A stretch of 64,000 bases of DNA from an uncultured Pelagibacteraceae bacterium (GCA_902607625.1 CACLKR010000002.1:47876-111875), one strand, 5' to 3'; counted from the stretch's first letter, positions 49,674 to 59,317 are shown. Translations and numbers: made by a program. Notes: a model not told the origin generated them from the sequence alone.

Positions 49674-51049
49674 TTATAAAATAAATAGGCACCCAAACCT
49701 AAAAAAGATAAAAAACCGACAACATCAGTGATTGTAGTTACAAATACACTCGAAGCGATTGCTGGATCTATATTAAACTTTTTAAGAGAAACGGGTACCA
49801 ATATCCCAAACAACCCCGCTACCATCATATTCAACACCATTGAAGCTGCGATCAGTATTGATAAATTAATTTCTTTAAACCAAAGTTGAACTATTATTCC
49901 TGTTATAATAGCAAAAATTATACCGTTGAAAATTCCAATAACAAATTCTTTTGTTATAATTTTACCAAAATTTCCTGAAGACAATTCTTTTGTAGCTAAA
50001 GCTCTAATGGTAACTGCTAAAGTTTGCATACCAGCATTTCCTCCCATAGACGCAACTATTGGCATCAAAAAAGCTAAAGCTACCATTTGTTGAATTGTGG
50101 CTCCGAACTTACTAATAACCCACGTTGCTAATAAAGCTGTAAATAAATTGAGTAGCAGCCAGCTAAATCTTCTTTTAGTTTTTTTGAAAATGCTATCAGT
50201 AATTTCTTCATCACCAACTCCAGCTAACCTAAGAACATCTTCTTCGGCTTCTTCTTTTAGTACTGTAAAAACATCATCACCAGTAATCATGCCTACTAAT
50301 TTATTTTCTTTATCTACAACTCCAGCGGAAACTAAATTATAATTTTCAAATATATGACCAACTTCCTCTTTATCCATATTAACAGGAATTAGAACCTGCA
50401 TCTCGTTCATTATGGAATTCATTTTAGATTCTCTTGGCATGCGTAAAACTTTAGATGAAGTAACAGTACCAATAGGTTCAAAGTTACTATCCACAATAAA
50501 AATTTCTAAGAATTCTTCAGGTAAGTCCTCACTCTCTCGGAGGTAATCTATTGTTTGTCCAACAGACCAATTGCTTGGAATTGCAGTAAATTCTCTTTGC
50601 ATTATTCTTGCAGCGGAGTCTTCAGGAAAACTGAGACCTTCTTGTAATAAAAATCTATCTTTTGGTGGAAGTTTATCTAATACAGTATTTTTCTTTTTTT
50701 CATCTAAATTTTCTAAAATTTTTAGTGCATTATCAGACTCTAAGCGTTTTAATATGTTTACAATAGATTCTGTTGACAAAAGTATAAATATTTCAGACTG
50801 AATAGATTCGTTTAATTCTATAAAGATCTCCGGATGTAAACTGAAACCTTCTAATTCAATAAGCTTCGACCTATTTTCTGGTATAAGATTTTCAATTATA
50901 TCCGCAGAATCTGAGGGGTGAAGTTCCTTTAAAGTTCTATTTAAAAAATTTGTATCATTCTCTTTAATTTTTTTATTAAAAAGACTAATGAATTCCTTAT
51001 TAAACTCAAAATTAACTTTTTTATCTGTTATTTCTTTTGTTAAACTCAT
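49670..51049 (-). CDS. mgtE: Magnesium transporter MgtE
   Basis: 459 residues. N domain (residues ~30-130, superhelical), two CBS domains (~140-265: AARIMQREFTAIPSNWSV..., GMITGDDVFTVLKEE) that sense Mg2+, and a five-helix membrane domain with ALAFLMPIVASMGGNAGMQT and MVAGLFGILVPVSLKKF. Gated Mg2+ uptake at the inner membrane. Divergent from lipB over 66 bp. Confidence 0.96.
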   Translation of the reverse strand: MSLTKEITDKKVNFEFNKEFISLFNKKIKENDTNFLNRTLKELHPSDSADIIENLIPENRSKLIELEGFSLHPEIFIELNESIQSEIFILLSTESIVNILKRLESDNALKILENLDEKKKNTVLDKLPPKDRFLLQEGLSFPEDSAARIMQREFTAIPSNWSVGQTIDYLRESEDLPEEFLEIFIVDSNFEPIGTVTSSKVLRMPRESKMNSIMNEMQVLIPVNMDKEEVGHIFENYNLVSAGVVDKENKLVGMITGDDVFTVLKEEAEEDVLRLAGVGDEEITDSIFKKTKRRFSWLLLNLFTALLATWVISKFGATIQQMVALAFLMPIVASMGGNAGMQTLAVTIRALATKELSSGNFGKIITKEFVIGIFNGIIFAIITGIIVQLWFKEINLSILIAASMVLNMMVAGLFGILVPVSLKKFNIDPAIASSVFVTTITDVVGFLSFLGLGAYLFYN

Positions 51050-51115
51050 AAAAGTACAATATTTGTAGAATTTTGAGAATGTTTAGTTGATTTTTTTTAA
51101 AACCACAAATTTAAA

Positions 51116-51733
51116 ATGAATATTGAAGTCAAAATTAGCGTAAAACCAATCGATTACATTAAATCAATGCTCTTTCTTGAACAACGAGTTCTTGATGTTT
51201 CGTTAGGCAAAAAAGATGAACTTTTGTGGATACTGGAACACAACCCGGTGTATACAGCTGGTACTAGCTCAAGAAATATAGATTTATTAGATAAAAATCT
51301 TAAGATAATAAAAACTGATAGAGGTGGAAAACATACTTATCATGGACCAGGTCAAAAAGTTGTTTATTTTGTTTTAAATTTAAACAAGAGAGGCAAAGAC
51401 ATAAGAAAATTAGTTAGTGAAATTGAAAATTGTATTATAGATGTACTTAATGAATATAAAATTAAATCATATCCTGATGAAAAAAACATAGGAATATGGG
51501 TGGGTGCCAAAAATAATTCAATGAAAATTGCTGCTATGGGTATTAGAGTAAAAAAATGGATTGCGTATCATGGTTTTGCATTAAACATATGTAATGACTT
51601 ATCTAAATATAATGGAATAGTTCCCTGTGGTATAAAAGACAAAGGTATTACTAATCTAAAAAAAATGGGAATCACTAATTACAATAATATTGAAAAAATT
51701 ATTATTAATAAATTTTTAAATATTTTTCTTTAA
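51116..51733 (+). CDS. lipB: Octanoyl-[acyl-carrier-protein]-protein octanoyltransferase
   Basis: 205 residues. Moves octanoate from ACP to lipoyl domains in lipoate synthesis. Motifs: LLWILEHNPVYTAGTSS, TDRGGKHTYHGPGQKVVYF, MKIAAMGIRVKKWIAYHGFA with the conserved lysine, and NGIVPCGIKDKGITNL with the catalytic cysteine. Its 3' end overlaps the convergent pseudouridine synthase gene by 29 bp. Confidence 0.95.
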   Translation: MNIEVKISVKPIDYIKSMLFLEQRVLDVSLGKKDELLWILEHNPVYTAGTSSRNIDLLDKNLKIIKTDRGGKHTYHGPGQKVVYFVLNLNKRGKDIRKLVSEIENCIIDVLNEYKIKSYPDEKNIGIWVGAKNNSMKIAAMGIRVKKWIAYHGFALNICNDLSKYNGIVPCGIKDKGITNLKKMGITNYNNIEKIIINKFLNIFL

Positions 51734-52622
51734 GAGTATTCTTAAAAACTAATGGTGGATCTGCAGTATAGCTATATTTTTTTTCTGCTATTGAAAAATT
51801 TATTTTATAAGCATGCAACATAAGAATATTTTTTTTACCCGGGTGCGTTAGTGATATTCTATATTTGGTATCACCTAAAACTGGATTGCCATGAATTAAT
51901 AACTGCTTTCTTATTTGATGTTTTCTTCCGGTTTCAGGGTAAAGTTTAAGTAAGGAATAATTATTATTACAATCTAAAACAGTATAATGAGTAATAGCTA
52001 TAGTTTTAATCTTTTTTTTACCTTCATAATAGAACAACTCATCTCTTAATGTGCCTTTGCTTTTTTGAAATTCACCTAATACTATCCCCAAATATGTTTT
52101 ATGAATTTTTCTTATACGAAATAACGAAGTAAACAATTGGGCATATTTTCTATTTTTTGCCACAACAAGAACACCAGTAGTTTCTTTATCAATTCTATGG
52201 ACGGTATATGGAAGTGAATCAGCAAATTCTTTTGTACTGCGCAAAATGTCTAAAATATTTTTCCTTGATTTAGTTCCAGGCTGAACAGCAATTCCAGCAG
52301 GTTTATTTATTACAACAAAGTTTTCATTATTTTCAACAAATATACTTGAGGATAATGATAAATCTTTTTTTGTTGCTATATATTTTTCATTTTTTTTTTT
52401 GTGTTTATTGGTCGTAAAGTTTATATTATAAATAACAATCTCATCTATATTTTTCAGTTTATACGAGCTTTTCTCTTTTTTGTTATTTACTTTAATGTTC
52501 CCCTTTCTTATATTTTTTTCTATTAATGACTGCGGAACTTCAGATATATTTCTTCTAAACCATCTGTCCAATCTTGTGTTAATATAATCTTCTTTAACTA
52601 AAAAAGTTTTTTTCATAAACAT
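51705..52622 (-). CDS. Large-subunit rRNA pseudouridine synthase, RluC/RluD family
   Basis: 305 residues. N-terminal S4 RNA-binding domain (LDRWFRRNISEVPQSLIEKN) and the catalytic domain with NEKFVVINKPAGIAVQPG-like sequence (NFVVINKPAGIAVQPGT) and VHRIDKETTGVLVVAKN, whose Asp is the catalytic residue; LYPETGRKHQIRKQLLIHGNPVLGD (in pieces) follows. It isomerises specific uridines of 23S rRNA; RluC versus RluD cannot be settled by eye. Lies 51 bp downstream of rplQ and overlaps lipB at its 3' end. Confidence 0.9.
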   Translation of the reverse strand: MFMKKTFLVKEDYINTRLDRWFRRNISEVPQSLIEKNIRKGNIKVNNKKEKSSYKLKNIDEIVIYNINFTTNKHKKKNEKYIATKKDLSLSSSIFVENNENFVVINKPAGIAVQPGTKSRKNILDILRSTKEFADSLPYTVHRIDKETTGVLVVAKNRKYAQLFTSLFRIRKIHKTYLGIVLGEFQKSKGTLRDELFYYEGKKKIKTIAITHYTVLDCNNNYSLLKLYPETGRKHQIRKQLLIHGNPVLGDTKYRISLTHPGKKNILMLHAYKINFSIAEKKYSYTADPPLVFKNTLKEKYLKIY

Positions 52623-52673
52623 ACAATTTCATATTACCAATTAAAGCAACATAACATAATTTACGTAAATAAT

Positions 52674-53138
52674 TTATTTTTTGGATTTTATTTTTTTGTC
52701 AGAATCTTTTATTTTAGTATCTGGTGAAGGCTTTTCACTTTCCTGTGGTTTTTTCTTTATATCTATCTTTTTGGCTAACATATCCCTATCAACTAATTCA
52801 ATAACCGCCATGGGCGCATCATCTCCATATCTATACCCAGCTCTAATAACTCTAGAGTAACCACCTTTTCTCTTTCCATATCTTTCTGATAAAATCTTTG
52901 ATAATTTATCAACTGAAGTTTTTGATTGTAGTCTCGCAAATAAATTCTGCTTAGATTGTAAATTGTTTTTTTTTCCCAACGTAATTACTTTATCTATTTG
53001 TGGCTTTAATTCTTTAGCTTTTGGTAATGTGGTTGTGATTTGTTCATATTTAATTAATGAATTAAGCATATTTTTAAATAATGCTTTCCTATGCTCAGAT
53101 GTTCTATTTAATTTTCTATAACCTATTTTGTGTCGCAT
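52674..53138 (-). CDS. rplQ: 50S ribosomal protein L17
   Basis: 154 residues from ATG 53138 (MRHKIGYRKLNRTSEHRKAL), the conserved L17 start. A longer frame extends upstream into rpoA but those residues are not L17-like. Core motifs: FKNMLNSLIKYEQITTTLPKA and a C-terminal conserved RYGDDAPMAVIELVDR. A Lys/Ser/Glu-rich tail of ~40 residues follows the ~116-residue core. Last gene of the rpsM-rpsK-rpoA-rplQ group. Confidence 0.95.
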   Translation of the reverse strand: MRHKIGYRKLNRTSEHRKALFKNMLNSLIKYEQITTTLPKAKELKPQIDKVITLGKKNNLQSKQNLFARLQSKTSVDKLSKILSERYGKRKGGYSRVIRAGYRYGDDAPMAVIELVDRDMLAKKIDIKKKPQESEKPSPDTKIKDSDKKIKSKK

Positions 53139-53145
53139 TGCACAA

Positions 53146-54171
53146 CTATGTACTCTCTTCCAATTTTTTTGATAATTCAGCAATATTTTCAGGTGGCCAA
53201 TTCGGTATTTCCATACCCAAATAGAGAGACATTGAGTTTAAAACTTCTTTTATTTCATTAAGAGATTTTCTGCCGAAATTGGGGGTTCTTAACATCTCAG
53301 GTTCTGTTTTCTGAACTAAATCTCCAATATAAATTATGTTGTCATTTTTAAGACAATTCATCGATCTTACTGAAAGTTCAAGTTCATCAACTTTTCTGAG
53401 TAAATTTTTATTAAATTCAAGTTCTGTAGTTTGTGGTTTTTTTTCAATTTCCACAGGTTCCTCAAAATTTACAAATAATGATAATTGATCCTGGAATATT
53501 CTAGCAGCATATGCGATAGCATCTTCAGCTGGTAAAGAACCATCAGTCTCTATATTCATTACAAGCTTATCATAATCCAAAGATTTTCCTTCTCTAGCAT
53601 TTTCTACGTTATAAGAAACTTTTTTAACAGGAGAAAAAAGAGAGTCTATTGCTATAAGTCCTAACGGAGAATCTTCACTTTTATTTTTGTCTGCTGGTCT
53701 ATAACCCTTTCCTCTACTCGCAATTAGTTCCATATGGAATTTCGTATTTTCATCCAAATGGCATAAAACTAAATCTGGGTTTAAAATTTTTACATCGGGG
53801 TTTTCCTGAATATCTTTCGCTTTAATTTCTCCTGGACCTTTTACATCTAATATTAATTTTTTAGATTCTTCTGACATAACCTGAATTGATAACAATTTAA
53901 CGTTTAAAACTATATCAGTCACATCTTCTCTAACGCCTTTTATGGAAGAAAATTCATGCAATACTCCGTCAATTTGTATAGCAGTAATCGCAGATCCTTG
54001 TATCGATGAAAGGAGGATTCTTCGTAACGAGTTACCTAAAGTTAAGGCATATCCTTTTTCAAGAGGTTCAGCTACGACTGTGGTTAAAGATTTATCCTTA
54101 TTGCTTTGTATATTTAATTTACTTGGTTTAATTAAATCTTTCCAATTGTGATTTATTATTGTATTTTCCAT
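53146..54171 (-). CDS. rpoA: DNA-directed RNA polymerase, alpha subunit
   Basis: 341 residues. N-terminal dimerisation domain ([46 protein letters not shown]) and C-terminal domain ([36 protein letters not shown]), which contacts promoter UP elements and activators. Frame intact. Placed between rpsK and rplQ as expected, 7 bp before L17 and 3 bp after S11. Confidence 0.98.
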   Translation of the reverse strand: MENTIINHNWKDLIKPSKLNIQSNKDKSLTTVVAEPLEKGYALTLGNSLRRILLSSIQGSAITAIQIDGVLHEFSSIKGVREDVTDIVLNVKLLSIQVMSEESKKLILDVKGPGEIKAKDIQENPDVKILNPDLVLCHLDENTKFHMELIASRGKGYRPADKNKSEDSPLGLIAIDSLFSPVKKVSYNVENAREGKSLDYDKLVMNIETDGSLPAEDAIAYAARIFQDQLSLFVNFEEPVEIEKKPQTTELEFNKNLLRKVDELELSVRSMNCLKNDNIIYIGDLVQKTEPEMLRTPNFGRKSLNEIKEVLNSMSLYLGMEIPNWPPENIAELSKKLEEST

Positions 54172-54174
54172 TTA

Positions 54175-54618
54175 TTATACTCTTCGCTTTTTTGGTGGCC
54201 TTGATCCATTGTGTGGCATTGGAGTTACATCTTTAATCGAAAGAATTTTAAAACCTCTGGATTGTAACGCTCTTAAGGCCGTTTCTCTACCAGCACCAGG
54301 TCCTTTAAGTTTAACTGCTAAAGTTTTTAATCCATGTTCTTGAGCTTTAGTAGCGGCTGTGTCAGCAGTAATTTGAGCTGCATATGGAGTTGATTTTCTT
54401 GAACCCTTAAAACCTTTAGCACCAGCTGACGACCAAGCAATTACATTTCCATTATCATCGGTGATTGAGACTATAGTGTTGTTAAAAGTAGCCTGAACAT
54501 ATGCAATCCCGGTACTTATATTTTTTTTTATTTTTTTAATTTTTTTTATTTTTTTTATTTTATCAACTTTTTCTTCTTTATCTTTTGATATCTCTTTTAT
54601 TTTTTCAACTTTATCCAT
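54175..54618 (-). CDS. rpsK: 30S ribosomal protein S11 with a Lys/Ile/Glu-rich N-terminal extension
   Basis: 147 residues versus about 129 in relatives. The S11 core begins near residue 34 ([18 protein letters not shown]) and ends [10 protein letters not shown]. The first ~33 residues are Lys, Ile, Glu and Asp only apart from a few, with a tandem IKK repeat ([12 protein letters not shown], ~54520-54560) encoded by alternating poly-A and ATT. No alternative ATG sits closer to the core than the chosen one. The extension could be real or a local repeat expansion. Confidence 0.95.
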   Translation of the reverse strand: MDKVEKIKEISKDKEEKVDKIKKIKKIKKIKKNISTGIAYVQATFNNTIVSITDDNGNVIAWSSAGAKGFKGSRKSTPYAAQITADTAATKAQEHGLKTLAVKLKGPGAGRETALRALQSRGFKILSIKDVTPMPHNGSRPPKKRRV

Positions 54619-54622
54619 AGGT

Positions 54623-55006
54623 TTATTTTTTCAAAGGTGTTAATTTTTTACCTGCGATAGCTATAGCTTTTCCTTTTCTTGTCCTTGCGTTACAATGAGT
54701 TCTTTGACCTCTTACAGGTAATTTTTTTTTATGTCTTGATCCTCTATAAGTAGCCAGATCAACAAGTCTTTTTATATTTAACGACACCTCTCTTCTTAAA
54801 TCACCTTCCACTTTATAATTTTTATCAATAAATTCTCTAATTTTTAATACTTCATCTTCCGTCAAACTATTAACTCTTTTATTTTTTGAAATATTTAATT
54901 GCTTACATATGTCGTTGGAAAATTTTTTTCCTACTCCATGAATATATGTTAACGCAACCTGTACAATTTTATTTTGAGGAATGTTTACACCAGCTATACG
55001 TGCCAT
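54623..55006 (-). CDS. rpsM: 30S ribosomal protein S13
   Basis: 127 residues. [24 protein letters not shown] start (given in full up to 24 is avoided: [13 protein letters not shown], then ALTYIHGVG), [14 protein letters not shown] and [21 protein letters not shown]13 sits on the head of the small subunit and contacts 5S/P-site tRNA. First gene of the alpha-type group; a good promoter lies 34-61 bp upstream. Confidence 0.97.
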   Translation of the reverse strand: MARIAGVNIPQNKIVQVALTYIHGVGKKFSNDICKQLNISKNKRVNSLTEDEVLKIREFIDKNYKVEGDLRREVSLNIKRLVDLATYRGSRHKKKLPVRGQRTHCNARTRKGKAIAIAGKKLTPLKK

Positions 55007-55039
55007 AATTTTATTGAAATCTGCTATCTAAAAGCGCTA

Positions 55040-55067
55040 TTTATATAAATAAGGTTTACAAAGTCAA
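55040..55067 (-). promoter_or_regulatory. Sigma-70 promoter candidate for rpsM-rpsK-rpoA-rplQ
   Basis: On the minus strand TTGACT (55067-55062), 16-bp spacer and TATAAA (55045-55040), then 33 bp to the rpsM ATG. The -35 overlaps the adk stop codon. It sits in one of the few real gaps (57 bp) of the ribosomal cluster, so a separate transcription start for RNA polymerase alpha and S11/S13 is plausible. Pattern only. Confidence 0.55.
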
Positions 55068-55729
55068 GCCTCTAAAGATGCAATAATAACGTGTATTTTC
55101 TCGAATATTTCGTTAATTTCACCCATTCCATTAATTTGATGGAGTAAATTTTGCTGTTTGTAATAATTCAATATTGGTAATGTTTTATCTGACCAAGTTT
55201 CAAATCGATTGATGATAGTGCTCTCATTATCATCAGATCTTTTATTTAAATATTTGGGATCACATGTATGATTTTTACTTATTGCAGGTCTATAGTATTT
55301 ATTAAAGATTAATCCACAAGAAGAACATATTTGTCTTCCTATTACCCTTTTAATAATTGATTCTCGATTTACTTCTAGACTAAATACACTTGATATTCTT
55401 TGTTTATATTCCTTTAAAAGTAAATCTAATTTTTTTGCCTGGTTTAAATTTCTTGGATATCCATCAAATATCAAACGATTGTCAAATTTTTTTTTAGACA
55501 AAATTTTAGTTATTAAATTATTAATAATATCATCAGGTACTAATTCACCTCTATCCATTAAAAGTTTAATTTTATTACCTACGTCAGTATTATTTTTAAT
55601 TTCATCTCTAAGTAGATCGCCGGTAGAAACTTTATGCAATTCATAGAATTTAACCAAAATATCTGCTTGCGTTCCTTTTCCAGCACCAGGAGGTCCAAAC
55701 AATATTATATTCACAGAATTATCTTCCAA
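55064..55729 (-). CDS. adk: Adenylate kinase
   Basis: 221 residues. P-loop GPPGAGKGTQADILV, STGDLLRDEI, LIFDGYPRNLNQA and RQICSSCGLIFN. The lid carries CSSC and a third cysteine (HTCDPKYLNKRSDD), but the fourth zinc ligand of the usual CxxC is not evident; an Asp may serve. Interconverts AMP+ATP with 2 ADP. Overlaps the secY stop region by 11 bp, the normal alphaproteobacterial placement. Confidence 0.96.
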   Translation of the reverse strand: MEDNSVNIILFGPPGAGKGTQADILVKFYELHKVSTGDLLRDEIKNNTDVGNKIKLLMDRGELVPDDIINNLITKILSKKKFDNRLIFDGYPRNLNQAKKLDLLLKEYKQRISSVFSLEVNRESIIKRVIGRQICSSCGLIFNKYYRPAISKNHTCDPKYLNKRSDDNESTIINRFETWSDKTLPILNYYKQQNLLHQINGMGEINEIFEKIHVIIASLEA

Positions 55730-57020
55730 ACTTAGTTTTTTTTATTAATGACTCATACTGTTGACTCATTAATCTTGTCTGAATTTGTGAAACTGTATCC
55801 ATTGCGACAACAACTACAATTAAAACTGAAGTTCCTCCTAAATAAAATGGTATTGGATATTTTGATATTAAAAATTCGGGCATCAAGCAAACTAATGTTA
55901 AATATAAAGCTCCAATTGTTGTCAATTTTGTCAAAATTTCTTCTATATAAAAAGCTGTACGCTCACCAGGTCTGATTCCGGGTATATAACCTCCATGCTT
56001 TCTCAAATTTTCTGCGGTTTCTTTTGGATTAAAAACTATAGAAGTATAAAAAAATGAAAAAAATATTATTCCTGAGGCGTAAAGCAACATATATAAAGGC
56101 TTACCTTGAGAAAACAATGAAGACAAATCTATAAACGCTTCAGAATCTGAAAAGCCAAAATTTGAAAATGTTATTGGAAGAAGTAACAGAGCAGATGCAA
56201 AAATAGCTGGAATTACACCAGCTGTATTTATTTTTAAGGGTAAATGTGATGACTCTCCACCATAAATTTTTGTACCCATTTGTCTTTTGGGGTAATTTAT
56301 TAATATCTTTCTTATAGACCTCTCAATAAATACTATAAAGGCTACTGTCACAATTATTAAAACGAATATAAATAAAATCAAAGTTGCTGATAAAGCTCCC
56401 GTTCTTCCTAATTCAAATGTTGTAGCTAATGCTCTCGGTATCTCAGCTACTATTCCAGAAAATATAATCAATGATATTCCGTTTCCTATTCCTCTTTGTG
56501 TAATTTGTTCACCCAACCACATTAAAAAAATAGTACCTGCTACTAAGGTAATCACTGTTGTCAATTTAAAATACGCTCCAGGATCTGTAATAATCGCTCC
56601 TGAATTTTCAAGTCCAACAGAAACTCCGTATCCTTGAATGGTAGCAAGTAAAACCGTACCATACCTAGTGTATTGAGTAATTTTTTTTCTTCCTAACTCA
56701 CCTTGATTTTTTAAGTTTTTAAATGTTTCTGAAACGCCAGTGAGCAAATTAATGATAATAGAAGATGAAATATATGGCATTATACCCAGAGCAAATATAG
56801 CCATACGGCTTACCGCTCCTCCTGAAAAAATATTAAACATTCCAAGAAGACCTTTTTGAGCAGAATCCATCATAGTTTTTAAAGATTCTGGATCGATACC
56901 AGGAAGAGGAATGTAGGTACCCAATCTATAGACGGATAAAATGAAAATAGTAAATAAAATTCTATTCCGTAAATCGTTGCTTTTAGAAAAAAAACCTGTG
57001 TCTGTATTATAATCTACCAT
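55719..57020 (-). CDS. secY: Protein translocase subunit SecY
   Basis: 433 residues, ten membrane helices. The channel of the Sec translocon. Motifs: RILFTIFILSVYRLGTYIPLPGI (RNRILFTI..YRLGTYIPLPGID), MFSGGAVSRMAIFALGIMPYI-like, GIGNGISLIIFSGIVAEIP, the cytoplasmic loop KRQMGTKIYGGESSHLPLKI and GYIPGIRPGERTA. C-terminal ends in a short basic tail. Lies between rplO (18 bp) and adk. Confidence 0.98.
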   Translation of the reverse strand: MVDYNTDTGFFSKSNDLRNRILFTIFILSVYRLGTYIPLPGIDPESLKTMMDSAQKGLLGMFNIFSGGAVSRMAIFALGIMPYISSSIIINLLTGVSETFKNLKNQGELGRKKITQYTRYGTVLLATIQGYGVSVGLENSGAIITDPGAYFKLTTVITLVAGTIFLMWLGEQITQRGIGNGISLIIFSGIVAEIPRALATTFELGRTGALSATLILFIFVLIIVTVAFIVFIERSIRKILINYPKRQMGTKIYGGESSHLPLKINTAGVIPAIFASALLLLPITFSNFGFSDSEAFIDLSSLFSQGKPLYMLLYASGIIFFSFFYTSIVFNPKETAENLRKHGGYIPGIRPGERTAFYIEEILTKLTTIGALYLTLVCLMPEFLISKYPIPFYLGGTSVLIVVVVAMDTVSQIQTRLMSQQYESLIKKTKFGR

Positions 57021-57038
57021 TTTGATCCGATTATTAAA

Positions 57039-57494
57039 TTATTTAATTAATGTAACTTTTCCACCTAATTTTTCTATTTTATCTTTAGCGGATTTTGAAA
57101 TAGCATTAACTTCTATATCTAATTTTTGCTTTAAATCGCCTGTCCCCAATAATTTTAATTTTACAAATTTTTTACTAATTAATTTAGATTTTTGTAGATT
57201 AGATATATTTATTTTATTATTAAGTATCGTTTTTTGCTTAGCAATAATTTCTTGAATTCTTGATAGATTAATTATTGCAATTTTCTTACTAGTAGAGAAA
57301 TTTCTAAAGCCCCGTTTAGGTAATCTTCTATATAAAGGCATTTGGCCTCCTTCAAAACTATTGATGGCTACACCTGATCTTGATTTTTGACCTTTGTGTC
57401 CTCTTCCAGATGTTTTTCCTTTAGAAGAGCCCACGCCTCTACCAAGTCGTTTTTTTGATTTTTGGTTTTTTGAGATTAATGTATTTAATTTCAT
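57039..57494 (-). CDS. rplO: 50S ribosomal protein L15
   Basis: 151 residues. KSKKRLGRGVGSSKGKTSGRG, HKGQKSRSG, FEGGQMPLYRRLPKRGFRN are the classic glycine/arginine-rich start; the remainder is Lys/Ile-rich and ends SAKDKIEKLGGKVTLIK. Ten bp downstream of rpsE; the rpmD (L30) gene normally between them is not there. Confidence 0.96.
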   Translation of the reverse strand: MKLNTLISKNQKSKKRLGRGVGSSKGKTSGRGHKGQKSRSGVAINSFEGGQMPLYRRLPKRGFRNFSTSKKIAIINLSRIQEIIAKQKTILNNKINISNLQKSKLISKKFVKLKLLGTGDLKQKLDIEVNAISKSAKDKIEKLGGKVTLIK

Positions 57495-57504
57495 ATATTT
57501 TTTT

Positions 57505-58002
57505 CTATTGTTTTTTCTTTGTTATTTCGGCAATTTTTTTTCCTCTTATATTAGCGATGTATTTTGGTGAATTTTGACTTTTTAATGCTTTAATACATGC
57601 TCTTAAGACATTTATGGGGTTAGATGAACCGAGAGATTTAGCAACAACATCTTTAATTCCAACCACTTCACAAGCTGCTCTAATTGGTCCACCTGCTATA
57701 ATGCCAGTTCCAGAAGGAGCGGACCTTAATAATACTTTTCCAGCTCCATCTTTTGACAAAACATCATGATGTAAAGTTCGCCCTTCTCTTAAAGGTATTT
57801 TAAATAAATTGTCTTTTGCAGCTTGGGTTGCTTTTTTAATTGCATCGGGAACTTGCTTTGCCTTTGCATAACCGACGCCAATAGAACCAGCAAAATTTCC
57901 TACTACAACTAAAGCAGAAAATGCAAATCTTCTTCCACCTTTAACTACCTTAGTTATTCTATTTATAGAAACTAGCTTGTCTTTAAATTCAAAATTTTCC
58001 AT
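57505..58002 (-). CDS. rpsE: 30S ribosomal protein S5
   Basis: 165 residues. [67 protein letters not shown] and [18 protein letters not shown]5 takes part in decoding accuracy and mRNA unwinding. Frame intact; follows rplR by 8 bp. Confidence 0.98.
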   Translation of the reverse strand: MENFEFKDKLVSINRITKVVKGGRRFAFSALVVVGNFAGSIGVGYAKAKQVPDAIKKATQAAKDNLFKIPLREGRTLHHDVLSKDGAGKVLLRSAPSGTGIIAGGPIRAACEVVGIKDVVAKSLGSSNPINVLRACIKALKSQNSPKYIANIRGKKIAEITKKKQ

Positions 58003-58010
58003 CGAATAAA

Positions 58011-58355
58011 TTAAAAAATTAAACCTCCTTTTCTTAGTGCTTCAGCAAAAAATTTAATTCTACCGTGATATTTATATTTACCCCTGTCAAAATATACTTT
58101 TGTAATTTTTTTATCTAAAGCTTGTTTGGTCAACTTTTCAGCAACTTTTAGAGATAAATCTTTTTTATTTATATTATCTTTTTTTTTGCTAATTGAGGTT
58201 GCAGATATTAAAGTCTTATTTTTCTTGTCGTCGATAATTTGAGCTGAAATATTTCTAGACGATCTAAAAACTGTAAGTCTAAACCTATTTGAATTAACTT
58301 TTTTAAGTCTTTTTCTTATTTTCTGTGCTCTTTTTTTATGAATAATATTAGTCAT
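58011..58355 (-). CDS. rplR: 50S ribosomal protein L18
   Basis: 114 residues. [31 protein letters not shown], and the conserved [21 protein letters not shown] (as [13 protein letters not shown] and [11 protein letters not shown]). Binds 5S rRNA with L5. Its start follows the rplF stop by one base. Confidence 0.97.
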   Translation of the reverse strand: MTNIIHKKRAQKIRKRLKKVNSNRFRLTVFRSSRNISAQIIDDKKNKTLISATSISKKKDNINKKDLSLKVAEKLTKQALDKKITKVYFDRGKYKYHGRIKFFAEALRKGGLIF

Positions 58356-58356
58356 T

Positions 58357-58896
58357 CTATTTCTTTTTTCCTTCTTTTCTTAGAACATACTGGCCTTTTT
58401 CCTTAATTCCTTTACCTTTGTAAGGTTCAGCAGGCTTCAGCATTATTATTTCAGAGGACGCTTTGCCTACCAATTCTTTATCAATGCCAGATAATTTAAT
58501 TATAGTGTTTTTTTCAACATTAACTTTTATGCCTTCGGGTATTTTATATGAAACATCATGGCTAAATCCAATTTGCAAATTTAATAAATTACCTTTCAAA
58601 TTAGCTCGAAACCCAACTCCGGTTAATTCAAGTATTTTTTCATGGCCTATGGACACGCCTACAATAGCACTATTAATAATACTTCTAGTAGTTCCCCAAA
58701 TTATACTTGATTTTTCATTTTTCTTTATAATGTTTAAAATTAATTTATTATTATTGGAAACAGTAGCTGAAAAAATTTTATCATTAAGAGTTAACTCTCT
58801 TGAACCCTTAGGTCCAGTCAAAATTAATTTTCCACTTTCAAGTTTCACTTTGGTGTCTTTAGGTATTTCAATGGGTTTTTTTCCAAGTTTAGACAT
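58357..58896 (-). CDS. rplF: 50S ribosomal protein L6
   Basis: 179 residues from [17 protein letters not shown], the conserved start; seven extra residues upstream lie in the rpsH spacer and are not L6-like. Two L6 domains; the second contains [18 protein letters not shown] and [16 protein letters not shown] sequence ([21 protein letters not shown]). Near the GTPase centre of the large subunit. Confidence 0.96.
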   Translation of the reverse strand: MSKLGKKPIEIPKDTKVKLESGKLILTGPKGSRELTLNDKIFSATVSNNNKLILNIIKKNEKSSIIWGTTRSIINSAIVGVSIGHEKILELTGVGFRANLKGNLLNLQIGFSHDVSYKIPEGIKVNVEKNTIIKLSGIDKELVGKASSEIIMLKPAEPYKGKGIKEKGQYVLRKEGKKK

Positions 58897-58901
58897 AAAA
58901 T

Positions 58902-59300
58902 TTAAAATACTTGACAAATTATTTCGCCGCCGATATTTTTTAATCTAGCATCATTATCAGACATAATTCCCATAGACGTCGACACAATAGCTATACCAAG
59001 ACCACTTTGAATTTTTGGTATGCTATCCGCCCTCGTGTAAATTCTTCTACCTGGTTTCGATATTCTTCTTATTTCTTTTATAACAGGTGATCCATTGTAA
59101 TATTTTAGATCTACTAACAAAAAGATTTTATTTTTTTTATCTGTTAAAGTTTTATAATCTGATATGTATCCCTCTTCTTTTAACACATCTAGAATCTTTG
59201 CTCTAAATTTAGAATTAGGAATGCTCACTGTATTCAATGTTCTCATCTGCGCATTGCGAATTCTAGTAATCATATCTGCAATTGGATCTGTAAAACTCAT
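58902..59300 (-). CDS. rpsH: 30S ribosomal protein S8
   Basis: 132 residues. DPIADMITRIRNAQMR start, VLKEEGYISDY and the C-terminal GLGIAIVSTSMGIMSDNDAR. A central 16S binder that also represses spc-type operons in other bacteria. One of the few genes here with a strong Shine-Dalgarno (AAGGAG at 59306-59311, 5 bp before ATG). Confidence 0.97.
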   Translation of the reverse strand: MSFTDPIADMITRIRNAQMRTLNTVSIPNSKFRAKILDVLKEEGYISDYKTLTDKKNKIFLLVDLKYYNGSPVIKEIRRISKPGRRIYTRADSIPKIQSGLGIAIVSTSMGIMSDNDARLKNIGGEIICQVF

Positions 59301-59317
59301 ATAATCTCCTTAATAAT

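Noticed and set aside
53139..53183. N-terminal extension of L17
   Set aside because: It lies in rpoA coding sequence; MRHKIGYRKL at 53138 is the conserved start.
54520..54570. Short tandem repeat taken as a CRISPR or regulatory repeat
   Set aside because: It is a coding IKK microsatellite with no spacers or cas genes.
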